Shown piece by piece: positions 45,943 to 55,255 of a stretch of DNA of 64,000 bases; the stretch's first letter is position 1; every line of letters begins with the position of its first letter. The DNA comes from PFL42 sp963789825. GTDB taxonomy: Bacteria > Chloroflexota > Anaerolineae > Anaerolineales > E44-bin32. The position numbers were made by a program, and so were the translations under genes. Where the stretch lies: assembly GCA_963789825.1 (NCBI GenBank), contig CAWBME010000004.1:50697-114696 (forward strand), given 5' to 3'. A model generated the notes under the pieces. The model did no database searches and was not told the origin of the DNA. It saw nothing but the letters and a program-made list of their open reading frames with translations.

Positions 45943-47229
45943 TTAGGCCTCTTCCGGCGTAGACCCTGGCGGTGATCCCGTGGACGCATACCGGCGCATC
46001 GCCATGCCGCCGCCACTTCGCCCCAGCCAGAGCGGGATCAGCAGCAGGCGAAAGTCCTCGACGAAGACGCCTGAGGTATCGTACGAGGCACGCCCGCGGA
46101 ACCAGCCGCGCGACCTCGCTCCGAACGCGCTCGACCGCTTCGCCCCGGGCAACAATGGCCGCCTGACTGAGCGGGATCTGGTATGCCTCGGCAAGCCAGC
46201 CGGAGAGCAACAGCGGCTCGAACGCGACGGCGCTGTCCGCAGGCGTCGCCTGAGCCACGGCCGACAGCAGCTGCGGGTGGCGCTGGTCGTCGCCGGCACG
46301 CACAGGCTCACCCGCAGCGGCAACCGATCCGTTTGCGTGACGACCTTAGCCACTTGCTCCGGATCCGTATAGATCTCCCGAGCGGTGATCTCACCGGCGA
46401 TCTCAAATGCCCAGAAGGGGAGGTAGAAACCTTCCAGCTCGGTCTGGGCAGGATCGAGATTGCGCTCCTTTGCCCATCGCTCGAGCGAGGCCTTCGCTTG
46501 TGCGTGGTCCACCTGGACCGGGAGCAGCATGTCCGGCGCCATCTGGCTGGAGGTGTCGGCCTCGTCCACGACGTGGGAGGTGCGACAGTAAGGGCAGCTC
46601 AGGGATGGGTTCTCGAGTGGGACAATGAACGCCGCCCCGCAGCCTTGGCAGGTGACGTTGCGCACGGGTCGCGCCGGCTGGTGGCCGCGCAGCCGCGCCA
46701 GCTCGATCACCAGATTCCCCGCTCCCACCTTCGCCGGCTGCTTCCGCCCGCCTCGACGTCCACGACGGGAGCCCGGTGTCGCCCGCAGCGTCGCTCCGGC
46801 GGCACCGGGTGCGAATACCTCTCCGCAGAAGGCACATCCGAGTCGAGGCACGCCCGCCAATGCCAGCAGCACCGCGCCGCAGCTCGGACAGTCGACCTGC
46901 AGCACCGGCACCTCGCCTGCAGGCGGCGCCGTCTCCGGCAGCGAATCGGGATTGACCACCTCGTCCGGACGCAGCTCGCCATCGAGCAGCGCAAGTCTGC
47001 GCTGAGCGCGGGCCTCCCCCGGCTGGATCGCCAGCACCTCTTCCAGCCAGTTGCGTTTCTCCGCGGGCTCCGTGCTCAGGTCGCTCAGCCACAGGCAGGC
47101 CTCGGTGCGCTGCTCGTTGGACGGCTCGGAACGCAGCACCCATTCGAGGAAGAAGCGGGCTTCCTTGGCCTCGCCGGCCTTGGCGGCTGCCACGCCTCGC
47201 ACCAGCAGATCCCGCGCACTCTCCGACAT
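45943..47229 (-). CDS. TPR-like plus zinc-ribbon membrane-associated protein, two frame changes
   Basis: 428 residues. The N-terminal helices (RDLLVRGVAAAKAGEAKEAR, FFLEWVLRSEPSNEQRTEAC) form a TPR-like unit. Zinc-ribbon pairs follow: CPSCGAVLLALAG with CAFCGEVF, and CQGCGAAFIVPLENPSLSCP with YCRTSH. Next a strand-rich domain (GFYLPFWAFEIAGEITAREI). Frame changes near 46310 and 46100 join PLLLSGWLAEAYQIPLSQAA, which lies in the shifted frame, to DFRLLLIPLWLGRSG. The exact C-terminus is unsure. Similar zinc-ribbon proteins occur in Chloroflexota with no known function. Confidence 0.62.
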   Translation of the reverse strand: MSESARDLLVRGVAAAKAGEAKEARFFLEWVLRSEPSNEQRTEACLWLSDLSTEPAEKRNWLEEVLAIQPGEARAQRRLALLDGELRPDEVVNPDSLPETAPPAGEVPVLQVDCPSCGAVLLALAGVPRLGCAFCGEVFAPGAAGATLRATPGSRRGRRGGRKQPAKVGAGNLVIELARLRGHQPARPVRNVTCQGCGAAFIVPLENPSLSCPYCRTSHVVDEADTSSQMAPDMLLPVQVDHAQAKASLERWAKERNLDPAQTELEGFYLPFWAFEIAGEITAREIYTDPEQVAKVVTQTDRLPLRVSLCVPATTSATRSCCRPWLRRRLRTAPSRSSRCCSPAGLPRHTRSRSVRRPLLPGAKRSSAFGARSRGWFRGRASYDTSGVFVEDFRLLLIPLWLGRSGGGMAMRRYASTGSPPGSTPEEA

Positions 47230-47267
47230 CGATGCCTCTCCCTCGGCGGTTGGGTGCGGGCCGCCGG

Positions 47268-48412
47268 CTACGAGCTGTCCTGGCCCGTGGGGGGATCTGG
47301 CTCTGCCGCCAGCTCGCGCGGCGGCAGGGTCTGCAACGCCTCGCCGACCTGTTTGCGCATGGACATACGGCTGCCCTTACGCAGCCGGCTGGCCAGGTTC
47401 TGGGAAACCGCCCGCGCCACTCGCAACATGGCGGCCGAAGGCAGACGCTCTCCGCTCTCGAACCAGGTGGCCACGGCGTAGCCCATCGACACCGTCATGC
47501 CGGCCGCCACGCCGACAGAAACCACCCATCCGGGCGGCCCGCCCAGCTTGGTCAGCTCGATGAACAGCGTCCGGCTGAGCACGCCCATGCCGAAGGTGAA
47601 GATCAGCTCACGGGCTCGGGCCAGCGTCAATCGCTTGCCGTAGATGCGGGCGATCGACAACGCCATCAGCGACTGGATCCCAAGCAGCGGGACGAAGGAG
47701 ATGATCGGCAACGGCGTGAGGGCGATTGCCGCCGCGGCGGTTGCCGAGCGCGAGATCACCGTTTGAGCCAGCCTCCAGCGGTACTCCGGCATCGCCTGCC
47801 CCAGCGCCGCCACCAGCCCCGGCTCGTCGCTGACAATGGTCACCAGCAGGTTGCCCAGCCCAATGCCGCTGCGAGCACTGATCAGCAGGATCGCCTCCGG
47901 CGGGATGTCGAGTGCCTGGGCTGCACGCTCGGCGACCTGCTGGCGTTCCTCGACCATCAGGTCGATCTTGTTCAACACGACGGCCATCGGCCTGCGCAGC
48001 CCCAGCAGTTCCAGATACACCCCCCGCTCACCGGGCCCGATCGGCCGGCTTCCGTCGAACAGCAGGACGACGTAGTCCGCTTGCTGCGACGGCGGCCAGC
48101 GCCAGGCGCCGCTGCGCCTCGCCCGACACCCCGGCTACGTCCAGGCCCGGCGTATCGACCAGCGCGAACAGGCCCGGAGTCCGCCAGCCTGGACCGGGTG
48201 GTCGTCCCCGGCAGCGGGCTGATGTCCTGCCGGTCGGCCCGCGACTGGATCAGGCGGTTGTACAGCGTCGACTTGCCCGTGTTCGCCGGACCGACGATCA
48301 CCACGCGGTGCTTGTCTCCCAGCGCGGCCTGCAGATGGCGGCCGGCTTCGCCCATCAGCCCCCGCCAACCCTGAACATTGCTCGGCAAGATCGAATCCGA
48401 GACGCTCTTCAC
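47268..48412 (-). CDS. membrane-associated GTPase (dynamin/Era-like, DUF697-type tail), frameshifted
   Basis: About 380 residues. GTG start at 48412 follows GAGGAG. RVVIVGPANTGKSTLYNRLI is the G1 P-loop, SPLPGTTTRS the G2/switch region, DTPGL lies in a shifted frame near 48160-48130, and VVLNKIDLMVEE is G4. The C-terminal part has hydrophobic helices (AAAIALTPLPIISFVPLLGI) followed by a helical region, as in YcjF/DUF697 GTPases. Possibly a membrane stress GTPase. Upstream is the DnaA-box region. Confidence 0.8.
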
Positions 48413-48931
48413 GACCCTCGCTCCTCTCTACCCCGCCCATACCCAGGCAGGCCGGATCCCTGTACCGTACTTCTCTCAGCGGGAGGTGCCTATCGGCTTA
48501 GCCGGGGATTGCTTGCCGTCTTCCCGCCCATCCGCTCCGGCCGATTGTAAACCGGCTTGCCAGGCCCCAGCCCTGTGGATAAACGGACAGGAACTGTGGA
48601 TAACTGTCTCCCTCTGGGGAGAACCGCTCGCTCGACACGCTACCTCTGCAGCCGGGACAACGCCATACCTGGGTGTCCCAATTGGGAGACCCCCATAAGA
48701 GGGGAAAGCTGCTCTCCCTCGGTCTTCCTGTCTCCCTTTCTCCACTCCCTATCCGCAGCCAGGCTGTGGGCAATTATCTCTCTGCTTACCCTCTTTGCTG
48801 GCCAGCAATCAGTTCCGCTGCCCACATCTTCGGATCGGAAGGGTTCTCCGCGTGCTTATCCCCATGATCCCCTGCCCCTACGACGACTACGAATCCTATC
48901 CATTCCACATTGGGGTGTAGGGAGAAAAGAG
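48413..48931. other. 519-bp non-coding region with DnaA boxes
   Basis: No gene was found. The plus strand is pyrimidine-rich in 48690-48760. Besides the two perfect boxes at 48574-48603, a one-mismatch box TTATCCCCA lies at 48856-48864 and weaker TGTGGGCAA at 48765-48773. The stretch separates the minus-strand GTPase from the terminator of the glutamate dehydrogenase gene. It may hold a promoter for the GTPase gene or an origin-like element. Confidence 0.45.
48574..48603 (+). promoter_or_regulatory. pair of perfect DnaA boxes
   Basis: TGTGGATAA occurs at 48574-48582 and 48595-48603, each matching the DnaA-box consensus TTATCCACA in reverse, 21 bp apart (two helical turns). A pair in the same orientation and helical phase is the arrangement expected for cooperative DnaA binding. 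Confidence 0.72.
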
Positions 48932-48959
48932 GGAGAGCACCCCTGAGAGGGTGCTCTCC
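48932..48959 (-). terminator. intrinsic terminator of the glutamate dehydrogenase gene
   Basis: GGAGAGCACCC (48932-48942) and GGGTGCTCTCC (48949-48959) form an 11-bp stem around a 6-base loop. On the minus strand it is followed by CTCTTTTCTCC. It lies 25 bp beyond the gdh stop. Confidence 0.82.
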
Positions 48960-48984
48960 GCTCGATGCAAGAGGAGGCAGAGGA

Positions 48985-50260
48985 CTAGACCCAGCCGCGC
49001 AGCTGCATCGCCTTGACGACGCGGTCGATGGCAGACCATGTAGGCAGCGTCGCGCATGTACACCTTGTGATCCTGGGACATCTTGAGCACCCCAGCAAAG
49101 GCGACGCTCATCTTGTCGTCCAGCCGCTTGAGCACCTCATCGGTCGACCAGTAGAAGTTCATGTCGTTCTGGACGCTTTCGAAGTAGGAGGTGGTCACGC
49201 CGCCGGCGTTACACAGGAAATCGGGGATGTCCAGGATTCCCCTCTTCTGGAACTCCTTGTCGGCCTCGATCGTGACCGGGCCGTTGGCTCCCTCGGCGAC
49301 GATCTTGACCTTCTGGCTGATCTTGCCGACATTCTCGCCGGTGATCTGCCCCTCGAGTGCGGCCGGAATCAGGATATCGACTTCCTTGCTCAGCCAGGCG
49401 TCTCCATCCTCGACCTCGTAACCGGCCTTCTTGGCCGCCTCCTTGTCGATGGTGCCGTACTGGTCGGTGATTGTCAGGAGGAATCTGCCGTCGACTCCGT
49501 CCTTCTTGCTGAAGGTGTAGGACTTCTTGTCCTTGTTGTCCCAGCAGGAGACACACACAACCTTGCCTCCCAGAATCTCGGTGAAGCCGATGGTAGCGTA
49601 CTGGGAGACGTTGCCAAAGCCCTGGATGGCGGCAGTGCACGCCTTGGGATCCAGCTTGAGGTGCTTCATCGCCTCGCGGATACAGTAGGTGACACCATAG
49701 CCCGTGGCCTCGGTGCGGCCGAGCGAACCGCCAGCGCCGAGCGGCTTGCCGGTGATCATGCCGGGGGTGTACTGACCGGCCAGCTTGCTGTACTCGTCCA
49801 CCATCCAGGCCATCATCTGCGGCGTGGTGCCAATGTCGGGAGCCGGAACGTCCTGGCGGGGGCCAAGGTTCTTCCACATTTGCTGGATCCAGCCGCGGCA
49901 CAGGCGTTCCTTCTCCGGCACGCTCAGGGTGGACGGGTCGACGATGATGCCGCCCTTGCCGCCGCCGAGCGGGATGTCGGCCACGGCGCATTTCCAGGTC
50001 ATCCACATGGCCAGCGCCCGAACTGTGTCGAGCGTCTCGCTGGCGTGGAAGCGGATGCCTCCCTTGTGGGGACCACGCGCGTCGTTGTGCTGCACGCGGA
50101 AGCCGGTGAAGACCCGCAGGCTGCCGTCGTCCATGCGCACCGGGATCGTGAAGCGAAACTCGCGCATCGGCCAGCGGAGATACTCTGCGATGGCGGGATC
50201 CAGCTTGAGGTTGGCCGCCACGGCGTCGAACTGAGCCTGTGCCATTTCAAATGCATTCAC
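48985..50260 (-). CDS. gdhA: Glu/Leu-type amino acid dehydrogenase (glutamate dehydrogenase)
   Basis: NAD(P)-dependent glutamate dehydrogenase, about 425 residues. GTG at 50260 is chosen because GAGGG precedes it. FTGFRVQHNDARGPHKGGIR and MTWKCAVADIPLGGGKGGII carry the substrate lysines; DIGTTPQMMAWMVDEYSKL and GGSLGRTEATGYGVTYCIRE are family blocks. The nucleotide fold is IQGFGNVSQYAT, and ANGPVTIEADKEFQKRGI and DFLCNAGGVTTSYFESVQN close the core. One frame change near 49030 gives the normal ending AIDRVVKAMQLRGWV. Single-gene unit with its own promoter and terminator. Confidence 0.95.
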
Positions 50261-50377
50261 TTTGTCTGCCCTCGTTGAGCGATGAGTCTCCCCCGCAGGG
50301 GGATGAACCGGGAGAAGCGGCAGCCTGCGCCGCCGGGAGGCCGGTGCGCGGGCTGCTGTCGGTCTCTGTATGAGTGA

Positions 50378-50406
50378 ACGGTAGACCACCCCCAGAGGCC
50401 GGTCAA
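50378..50406 (-). promoter_or_regulatory. promoter of the glutamate dehydrogenase gene
   Basis: On the minus strand TTGACC (50401-50406) and TACCGT (50378-50383) are separated by 17 bp, about 120 bases upstream of the gdh start. Confidence 0.55.
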
Positions 50407-50416
50407 GTGACGACCT

Positions 50417-51880
50417 TCACAAGGGAGGGCGATTCTTCTCAAGCTCGGCCAGTCTGTGCCGCAGGCGCTGCTGCACAAGATGGGGGTCTGCCTTGCCGGA
50501 CGCCGCCCGCATGACCTGGCCGAACAGCCAGTGCTCAATACCCTTCTTTCCTTCTAGGTAGTGGGAGATCTGTTCCGGGTGAGCCTGCTCAACCTCGAGC
50601 ACCAGACGATCGATAGCCCGAGGATCGGAGAGCTGGGCCAGGCCCCGCTGCTCGACCAGCTGGGCCGGGTCGCCGCCATGGCGGAAGACCTCGGCCAGCA
50701 GCTGCTTGGCCGTCGGGAGGTTGATCCGGCCCGCCTGATGCAAGACGAGCACGGCCGCCAGCGTCGGCGCCGGAAGCGGACAGGCCTCGATCGACAGACT
50801 GTCCTCATTGAGCAACGAGAACAGTTCGCCCGAGATCCAGTTGGCGACTTCGGAGGGGGGCACGCCGGGGGCGGCCGAACAGGCGGTCTCGAAGTAGTCC
50901 GCCGACGCCCGCTCCTCGGTGAGCAAGCGCGCCTGCGAGAGAGACAAGCCGTAGGTCTGCTGGAAGCGCTCCAGCCGGGCGGGAGGAAGTTCCGGCAACG
51001 ACTGCCGCACCTGATCGATCCAGGCCGGGTCCAGCACCAGCGGCGGCAGGTCCGGTTCGGGGAAGTAGCGGTAGTCATGCGCTTCTTCTTTGCCGCGCTG
51101 CGGCAGGGTGACGCCGTTGCGTTCGTCCCATCCCAGGGTCTGCTGCGGCACCGGCTGGCCCGAGGTCAGCAGGGACGATTGCCGGTCGATCTCGTAAGTG
51201 ATGGCGCGCAGCATGGAGCGGAAGGAATTCAGGTTCTTGACCTCGGTGCGCGTGCCCAAGGTGCTGCGCTGAGGCGGGCGAACCGAGATATTGGCTTCGA
51301 ATCGGATCACCCCCTTCTCCATGTCGCCGCTATTGACCTCGAGGTAACGCAGCAAGCGCCGCAAGGCGCTGGCGTACTCGCGCACCTCTTCGACGGACTC
51401 CAGGTCAGGCTCGGTGACGATCTCGAGCAGCGGCACGCCCGACCGGTTGTAGTCGATCAGCGAGGCGCCTGCCTGATGCACCAGTTTGCCGGTGTCCTCC
51501 TCCAGGTGTACCCGGCGGATGCGCACCGTCTTCTGGCTGGCGTCCAGCGGGATGACCAGCCGGCCGGCCTGCGCCAAGGGAAACTCGTACTGCGAGATTT
51601 GGTAGCCCTTGGGCAGGTCGGGGTAGAAGTAATTCTTGCGAGCGAACAGGCTGGTGGCAGCGATGGTGCAGTCCAGCGCCAAGGCCACGCGCACGGCGAA
51701 CTCGACTGCCCGCTGGTTGATCACCGGCAGCGTGCCGGGCATGCCGGTGCAAACCTCGCACACGGCGCTGTTCGGCTTGGCCGAGGTGGAGTCCACCACC
51801 GGGCAGGCGCAGAACATCTTGGATTGCGTCTGAAGCTCGGCGTGGACTTCGAGCCCGATCGACGCTTGGAAACGGCTCAT
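50417..51880 (-). CDS. gatB: aspartyl/glutamyl-tRNA(Asn/Gln) amidotransferase subunit B
   Basis: The kinase/transamidase subunit that activates misacylated Glu-tRNA(Gln) or Asp-tRNA(Asn). ATG at 51880 gives MSRFQASIGLEVHAELQTQS, the family opening, then FCACPVVD...CEVCTGMPGTLPVINQ with zinc-site cysteines. KNYFYPDLPKGYQISQYEFP and RVHLEEDTGKLVH are also conserved. RYFPEPDLPPLVLDPAWI starts the linker and YqeY-like tail (residues about 330-488). 487 residues, full length. Unusually, gatA and gatC are about 6 kb away. Confidence 0.97.
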   Translation of the reverse strand: MSRFQASIGLEVHAELQTQSKMFCACPVVDSTSAKPNSAVCEVCTGMPGTLPVINQRAVEFAVRVALALDCTIAATSLFARKNYFYPDLPKGYQISQYEFPLAQAGRLVIPLDASQKTVRIRRVHLEEDTGKLVHQAGASLIDYNRSGVPLLEIVTEPDLESVEEVREYASALRRLLRYLEVNSGDMEKGVIRFEANISVRPPQRSTLGTRTEVKNLNSFRSMLRAITYEIDRQSSLLTSGQPVPQQTLGWDERNGVTLPQRGKEEAHDYRYFPEPDLPPLVLDPAWIDQVRQSLPELPPARLERFQQTYGLSLSQARLLTEERASADYFETACSAAPGVPPSEVANWISGELFSLLNEDSLSIEACPLPAPTLAAVLVLHQAGRINLPTAKQLLAEVFRHGGDPAQLVEQRGLAQLSDPRAIDRLVLEVEQAHPEQISHYLEGKKGIEHWLFGQVMRAASGKADPHLVQQRLRHRLAELEKNRPPL

Positions 51881-51917
51881 GGCGACGATTCTACAACAGG
51901 GGATACGGCGGTGGGAC

Positions 51918-53078
51918 TCAGCCGTGGTGCTGCATGAAGCGCCGCAATCGCTCGAGAGCCTGCTCGATCTTCTCGTAGGCCGTGGCGTACGAGCAGCGCA
52001 CGAAGCCGCCGTCGGCGCCGAAGGCGCTCCCGGGGACGACGGCGACCCGCTCCTCGGAGAGCAGCGCCTCAGCAAAGGCCTGATCGTTCATCCCGGTGGC
52101 GGCGATCGATGGGAAGGCGTAGAACGCCCCCAGCGGCTCGAAGGTCGGCAAGCCCAGCTCGTTCAGCCCGCCGACAATCAGCCGGCGACGGCGATCGTAC
52201 TCGGTGCGCATGCGTTCGACGTGCGGCTCGCCATGCAGCAGCGCCTCGACGGCGGCGTCCTGCGCCGTGGTGGAGGCGGACATGATGGTGTATTGGTGGA
52301 CCTTGCGCAGTGCGGCCAGCAGCTCGGCCGGTGCGGCGGCATAGCCGATGCGCCAGCCGGTCATGGCGTAGTCTTTTGAGAAACCGCCCAGCGTCACCGT
52401 GCGCGGGTGCATGCCGGGGATGGAGGCGAAGCACACGTGCTCGTGGCCGCCGTACACCAGGCGGTCGTAGATCTCGTCGGAGATCACCAGCAGATCGTGC
52501 CGTTCGGCGATCGCCGCCACGCCCGTCAGGTTCTGGCGAGACATCACGGCGCCGGTCGGATTGTTGGGGTAGCCGAGCAGCACGGCCTTGGTGCGCGGCG
52601 TGACCCTATGCTCGAGTGCCTCCGGCCTCACCTGGAAGCCATCCTCTAAGCGGGTGGGAAGCTCGACGGGGACACCTCCGGCGAGCAGGATCTCCGGCTG
52701 ATAGGCGACGAAGCAGGGGGTCGGGACGATGACCTCGTCCCCGGGATCGAGCACCGCCGTCAATGTCAGATACAGCGCCTCCGACACGCCGACGGTGATC
52801 AGAATCTCGGCGCGCGGCTCATAGGTCACGCCGTACAGCCGCTGCAGATGAACGGCGACCGCCTCGCGCAGTTCCTGGGTGCCTGAGTTGGAGGTGTAGT
52901 GGGTCCGGCCGTTTCGCAGCGAGCGGATGCCCGCTTCTAGGATCTCCGGCGGGGTGACGAAGTCCGGCTCGCCGATGCCGAGCGAGATGACGTCCTCCAT
53001 CGTCGCGGCGATGTCGAAGAAGCGGCGAATGCCGGAAGGCGGCACCGCCGCAACGCGCCTGGCAACGAAGTCACGCAT
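51918..53078 (-). CDS. PLP-dependent class I aminotransferase (aspartate/PatA-like)
   Basis: 386 residues. ISLGIGEPDFVTPPEILEAG, THYTSNSGTQELREAVAVHL and PTPCFVAYQPEILLAGG follow fold-type I. The PLP-lysine motif is GGFSKDYAMTGWRIGYAAAP near residue 235, and NNPTGAVMSR contacts the phosphate. GADGGFVRCSYATAYEKIEQ holds the substrate-carboxylate Arg. The exact substrate is uncertain; PatA or aspartate transaminase is most likely. Lies 37 bp upstream of gatB in the same direction. Confidence 0.92.
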   Translation of the reverse strand: MRDFVARRVAAVPPSGIRRFFDIAATMEDVISLGIGEPDFVTPPEILEAGIRSLRNGRTHYTSNSGTQELREAVAVHLQRLYGVTYEPRAEILITVGVSEALYLTLTAVLDPGDEVIVPTPCFVAYQPEILLAGGVPVELPTRLEDGFQVRPEALEHRVTPRTKAVLLGYPNNPTGAVMSRQNLTGVAAIAERHDLLVISDEIYDRLVYGGHEHVCFASIPGMHPRTVTLGGFSKDYAMTGWRIGYAAAPAELLAALRKVHQYTIMSASTTAQDAAVEALLHGEPHVERMRTEYDRRRRLIVGGLNELGLPTFEPLGAFYAFPSIAATGMNDQAFAEALLSEERVAVVPGSAFGADGGFVRCSYATAYEKIEQALERLRRFMQHHG

Positions 53079-53102
53079 ACGTGTCGGCTCCTGCTGAGGC
53101 GA

Positions 53103-53318
53103 TCAGGGTTGGTGGACGCGCCACTCGTCGTCCAGCTCGCCGTAGAACAGCTCGAAGACCTGACCATCCTCGGTGCGGACACGGAAGCCTTGTCCGCCGG
53201 GGATGCGCCAGCGGGCCTCGATGGCTTCGATCGCCAGTCGGCGACCCTCCCAGCGCACGGCAATCGGACGCTCGGCATAAGTATAGCCGGAATGGCACTC
53301 GACAAGCGGTGGCTGCAT
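53103..53318 (-). CDS. small hypothetical protein (DUF6504-like)
   Basis: 71 residues: ERPIAVRWEGRRLAIEAIEA, RWRIPGGQGFRVRTEDGQVF and ELFYGELDDEWRVHQP. A compact beta-rich protein typical of small DUFs annotated in actinobacteria and Chloroflexota. Probably co-transcribed with the aminotransferase 24 bp downstream. No function known. Confidence 0.6.
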   Translation of the reverse strand: MQPPLVECHSGYTYAERPIAVRWEGRRLAIEAIEARWRIPGGQGFRVRTEDGQVFELFYGELDDEWRVHQP

Positions 53319-53500
53319 GGGCAGCTCGGGGTCGGCGGGAGGGCGGGCAGCACGGTGCGCCGCTCGGCGGCGTCAGGAATTGTATCCAAGACCGCCGGTC
53401 GGCGCCAGCGGCGGCTGCGGCCGGTGTTTCCCTCGCTCCCGATGGTATAACGCCAGCGGATCTATGCGAAGATCAAGCATGCGGGTGAAGAGGTGACCGA

Positions 53501-55255
53501 GTGCTGAAGGAGCATGGCCAGCTGTCGCCCGGTTTCTCCGCGGCGGCCTGTGGGCACCTGGAATTCCTGTATGGTGCGGAAGTCGCCGGTCGCCTGCTGG
53601 CGCCGTTGGCCGAGCAGTTGATCCGCTTCCAGAGCGGCGAGGTGGCCGTGCGGCCGCCTGCGGTCGAGTGGGTGAGCGAGCGCGACGCCGTCCTGATCAC
53701 CTATGGCGACATGGTGCAGGAGCCGGGGCTGGCGCCGCTGGCCTGCCTGCACGAGGTGGTCGAGGCGCACGCCGGGCCGGCGCTCAACGGCATTCATGTG
53801 CTTCCCTTCTTTCCTTCCTCGTCCGATGACGGATTCTCGGTGGTCGATTACCTGCAGGTCGACCCGGCGCTGGGCAGCTGGGACGATCTCCACCGTCTGG
53901 CACGTGGCCGGCGCCTGATGCTCGATGCGGTGCTGAACCACGCCTCGGCGCAAAGCGAGTGGTTTCGCTCCTACCTGCGGGGGGATCCCGAGGTTGAGAG
54001 CTACTTCATCGCCGTGTCTCCGGGCACCAACCTCAGCCAAGCGGTCCGCCCGCGCACCACGCCGCTGCTCACCCCCTTCGCCACCGCCGAGGGCGAGAGA
54101 CTGATCTGGACGACCTTCAGCGCCGACCAGGTGGACCTGAACTTCGCCAACCCGCAGGTGCTGCTGAAGATGATCGAGATCGTGCTGGAATATGTGGCTC
54201 ACGGCGCGAGCATGCTCCGCCTGGATGCCATCGCGTATCTGTGCAAGCAGCCGGGCACCCCATGCATTCACCTTCCGCAGACGCACCGCATCGTGCAGCT
54301 GCTGCGCACCGTGCTGGACGAGGTTGCACCGCACGTGAAGCTGGTCACGGAGACCAACGTTCCCCACGCTGAGAACATCTCCTACTTTGGTGATGGAGAG
54401 AGCGAGGCGCAGTGGGTGTACAACTTCGCCCTGCCGCCGCTGGTGCTGCATGCGCTGTGGCGGGGAAGCAGCACGCTGCTGGCGGAGTGGGCCTCCGGGT
54501 TAAGCCTGCCCTCGCGCCATGTCACGTTCTTCAACTTCCTGGCCTCGCACGACGGAATCGGGCTGAATCCGGTCCGTGGCATTCTGCCACCCGAGGAGAT
54601 CGAGGCGCTGGTCCAAGGCGTGTTGGAGCGAGGCGGCGAGGTCTCGGCGAAGCGCAACCCGGATGGTTCCGAGAGTGCCTATGAACTGAACATCAACTAC
54701 TTCGATGCCCTGGCGGGCGGCGCGGCGGAGGATGTCGGGCGGCAGGTGGACCGCTTCATGGTGGCGCAGGCCATCCTGCTTGCCTTGCGCGGCGTCCCGG
54801 GCATCTACTTCCACAGCCTGTTCGGCTCGCGCGGCTGGCCAGAGGGCGTGCGGCGAACCGGCGCCAAGCGTTCCATCAACCGCCAGAAGCTGGCGCGAGC
54901 TGATCTGGAGGCGGAACTGGAGCGGCCAGGGTCGCTGCGGCGAGCTATCCTTGAGCGCTTTCTTCACCTGATCACGGTGCGGGCCGGCTGCAAGGGATTC
55001 CATCCACACGGCGAGCAGCAGGTGGTGTCCGCCGGCGAGGGGGTGTTGGCGTTGAGGCGGGCATCGCCGGAGGGCGAGGAAGCGGTGCTCTGCCTGCACA
55101 ACCTGCGCCCGCAGCCACAATGGGTGAGCAGCGTGGGTGCGGCCGGGGTGATGCGGGACCTGGTCACGGGGGAGCGCCTGCAAACCGCTGAGCGCATCCC
55201 GCTGGGGCCGTATCAGGTCCGCTGGTTGAGAGAGGACGCTGAGCTGGATGGATGA
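53501..55255 (+). CDS. GH13_18 phosphorylase (glucosylglycerate/sucrose phosphorylase-like)
   Basis: 584 residues from GTG at 53501 with GAGGTGA upstream. GH13 regions: LDAVLNHASAQSEWF (region I), RLDAIAYLCKQPGTPCIHLP (region II, nucleophile Asp near residue 240), LVTETNVPH (acid/base Glu near 282), and FLASHDGIGLNPVRGIL (region IV). CKQPGTxCIHLP is typical of the subfamily that includes sucrose phosphorylase and glucosylglycerate phosphorylase. It releases glucose 1-phosphate from a glucoside. Paired with a GH63-like hydrolase, so glucosylglycerate is a candidate substrate, but sucrose cannot be excluded. Confidence 0.88.
   Translation: MLKEHGQLSPGFSAAACGHLEFLYGAEVAGRLLAPLAEQLIRFQSGEVAVRPPAVEWVSERDAVLITYGDMVQEPGLAPLACLHEVVEAHAGPALNGIHVLPFFPSSSDDGFSVVDYLQVDPALGSWDDLHRLARGRRLMLDAVLNHASAQSEWFRSYLRGDPEVESYFIAVSPGTNLSQAVRPRTTPLLTPFATAEGERLIWTTFSADQVDLNFANPQVLLKMIEIVLEYVAHGASMLRLDAIAYLCKQPGTPCIHLPQTHRIVQLLRTVLDEVAPHVKLVTETNVPHAENISYFGDGESEAQWVYNFALPPLVLHALWRGSSTLLAEWASGLSLPSRHVTFFNFLASHDGIGLNPVRGILPPEEIEALVQGVLERGGEVSAKRNPDGSESAYELNINYFDALAGGAAEDVGRQVDRFMVAQAILLALRGVPGIYFHSLFGSRGWPEGVRRTGAKRSINRQKLARADLEAELERPGSLRRAILERFLHLITVRAGCKGFHPHGEQQVVSAGEGVLALRRASPEGEEAVLCLHNLRPQPQWVSSVGAAGVMRDLVTGERLQTAERIPLGPYQVRWLREDAELDG

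Noticed and set aside
48896..48984. Extended C-terminus of the glutamate dehydrogenase frame
   Set aside because: After a frame change near 49030 the normal ending and stop at 48985 are restored; the longer frame also runs through the terminator.
51290..51320. TTCGAATC resembling a tRNA T-loop
   Set aside because: Lies inside gatB coding sequence with no acceptor or anticodon stem around it.
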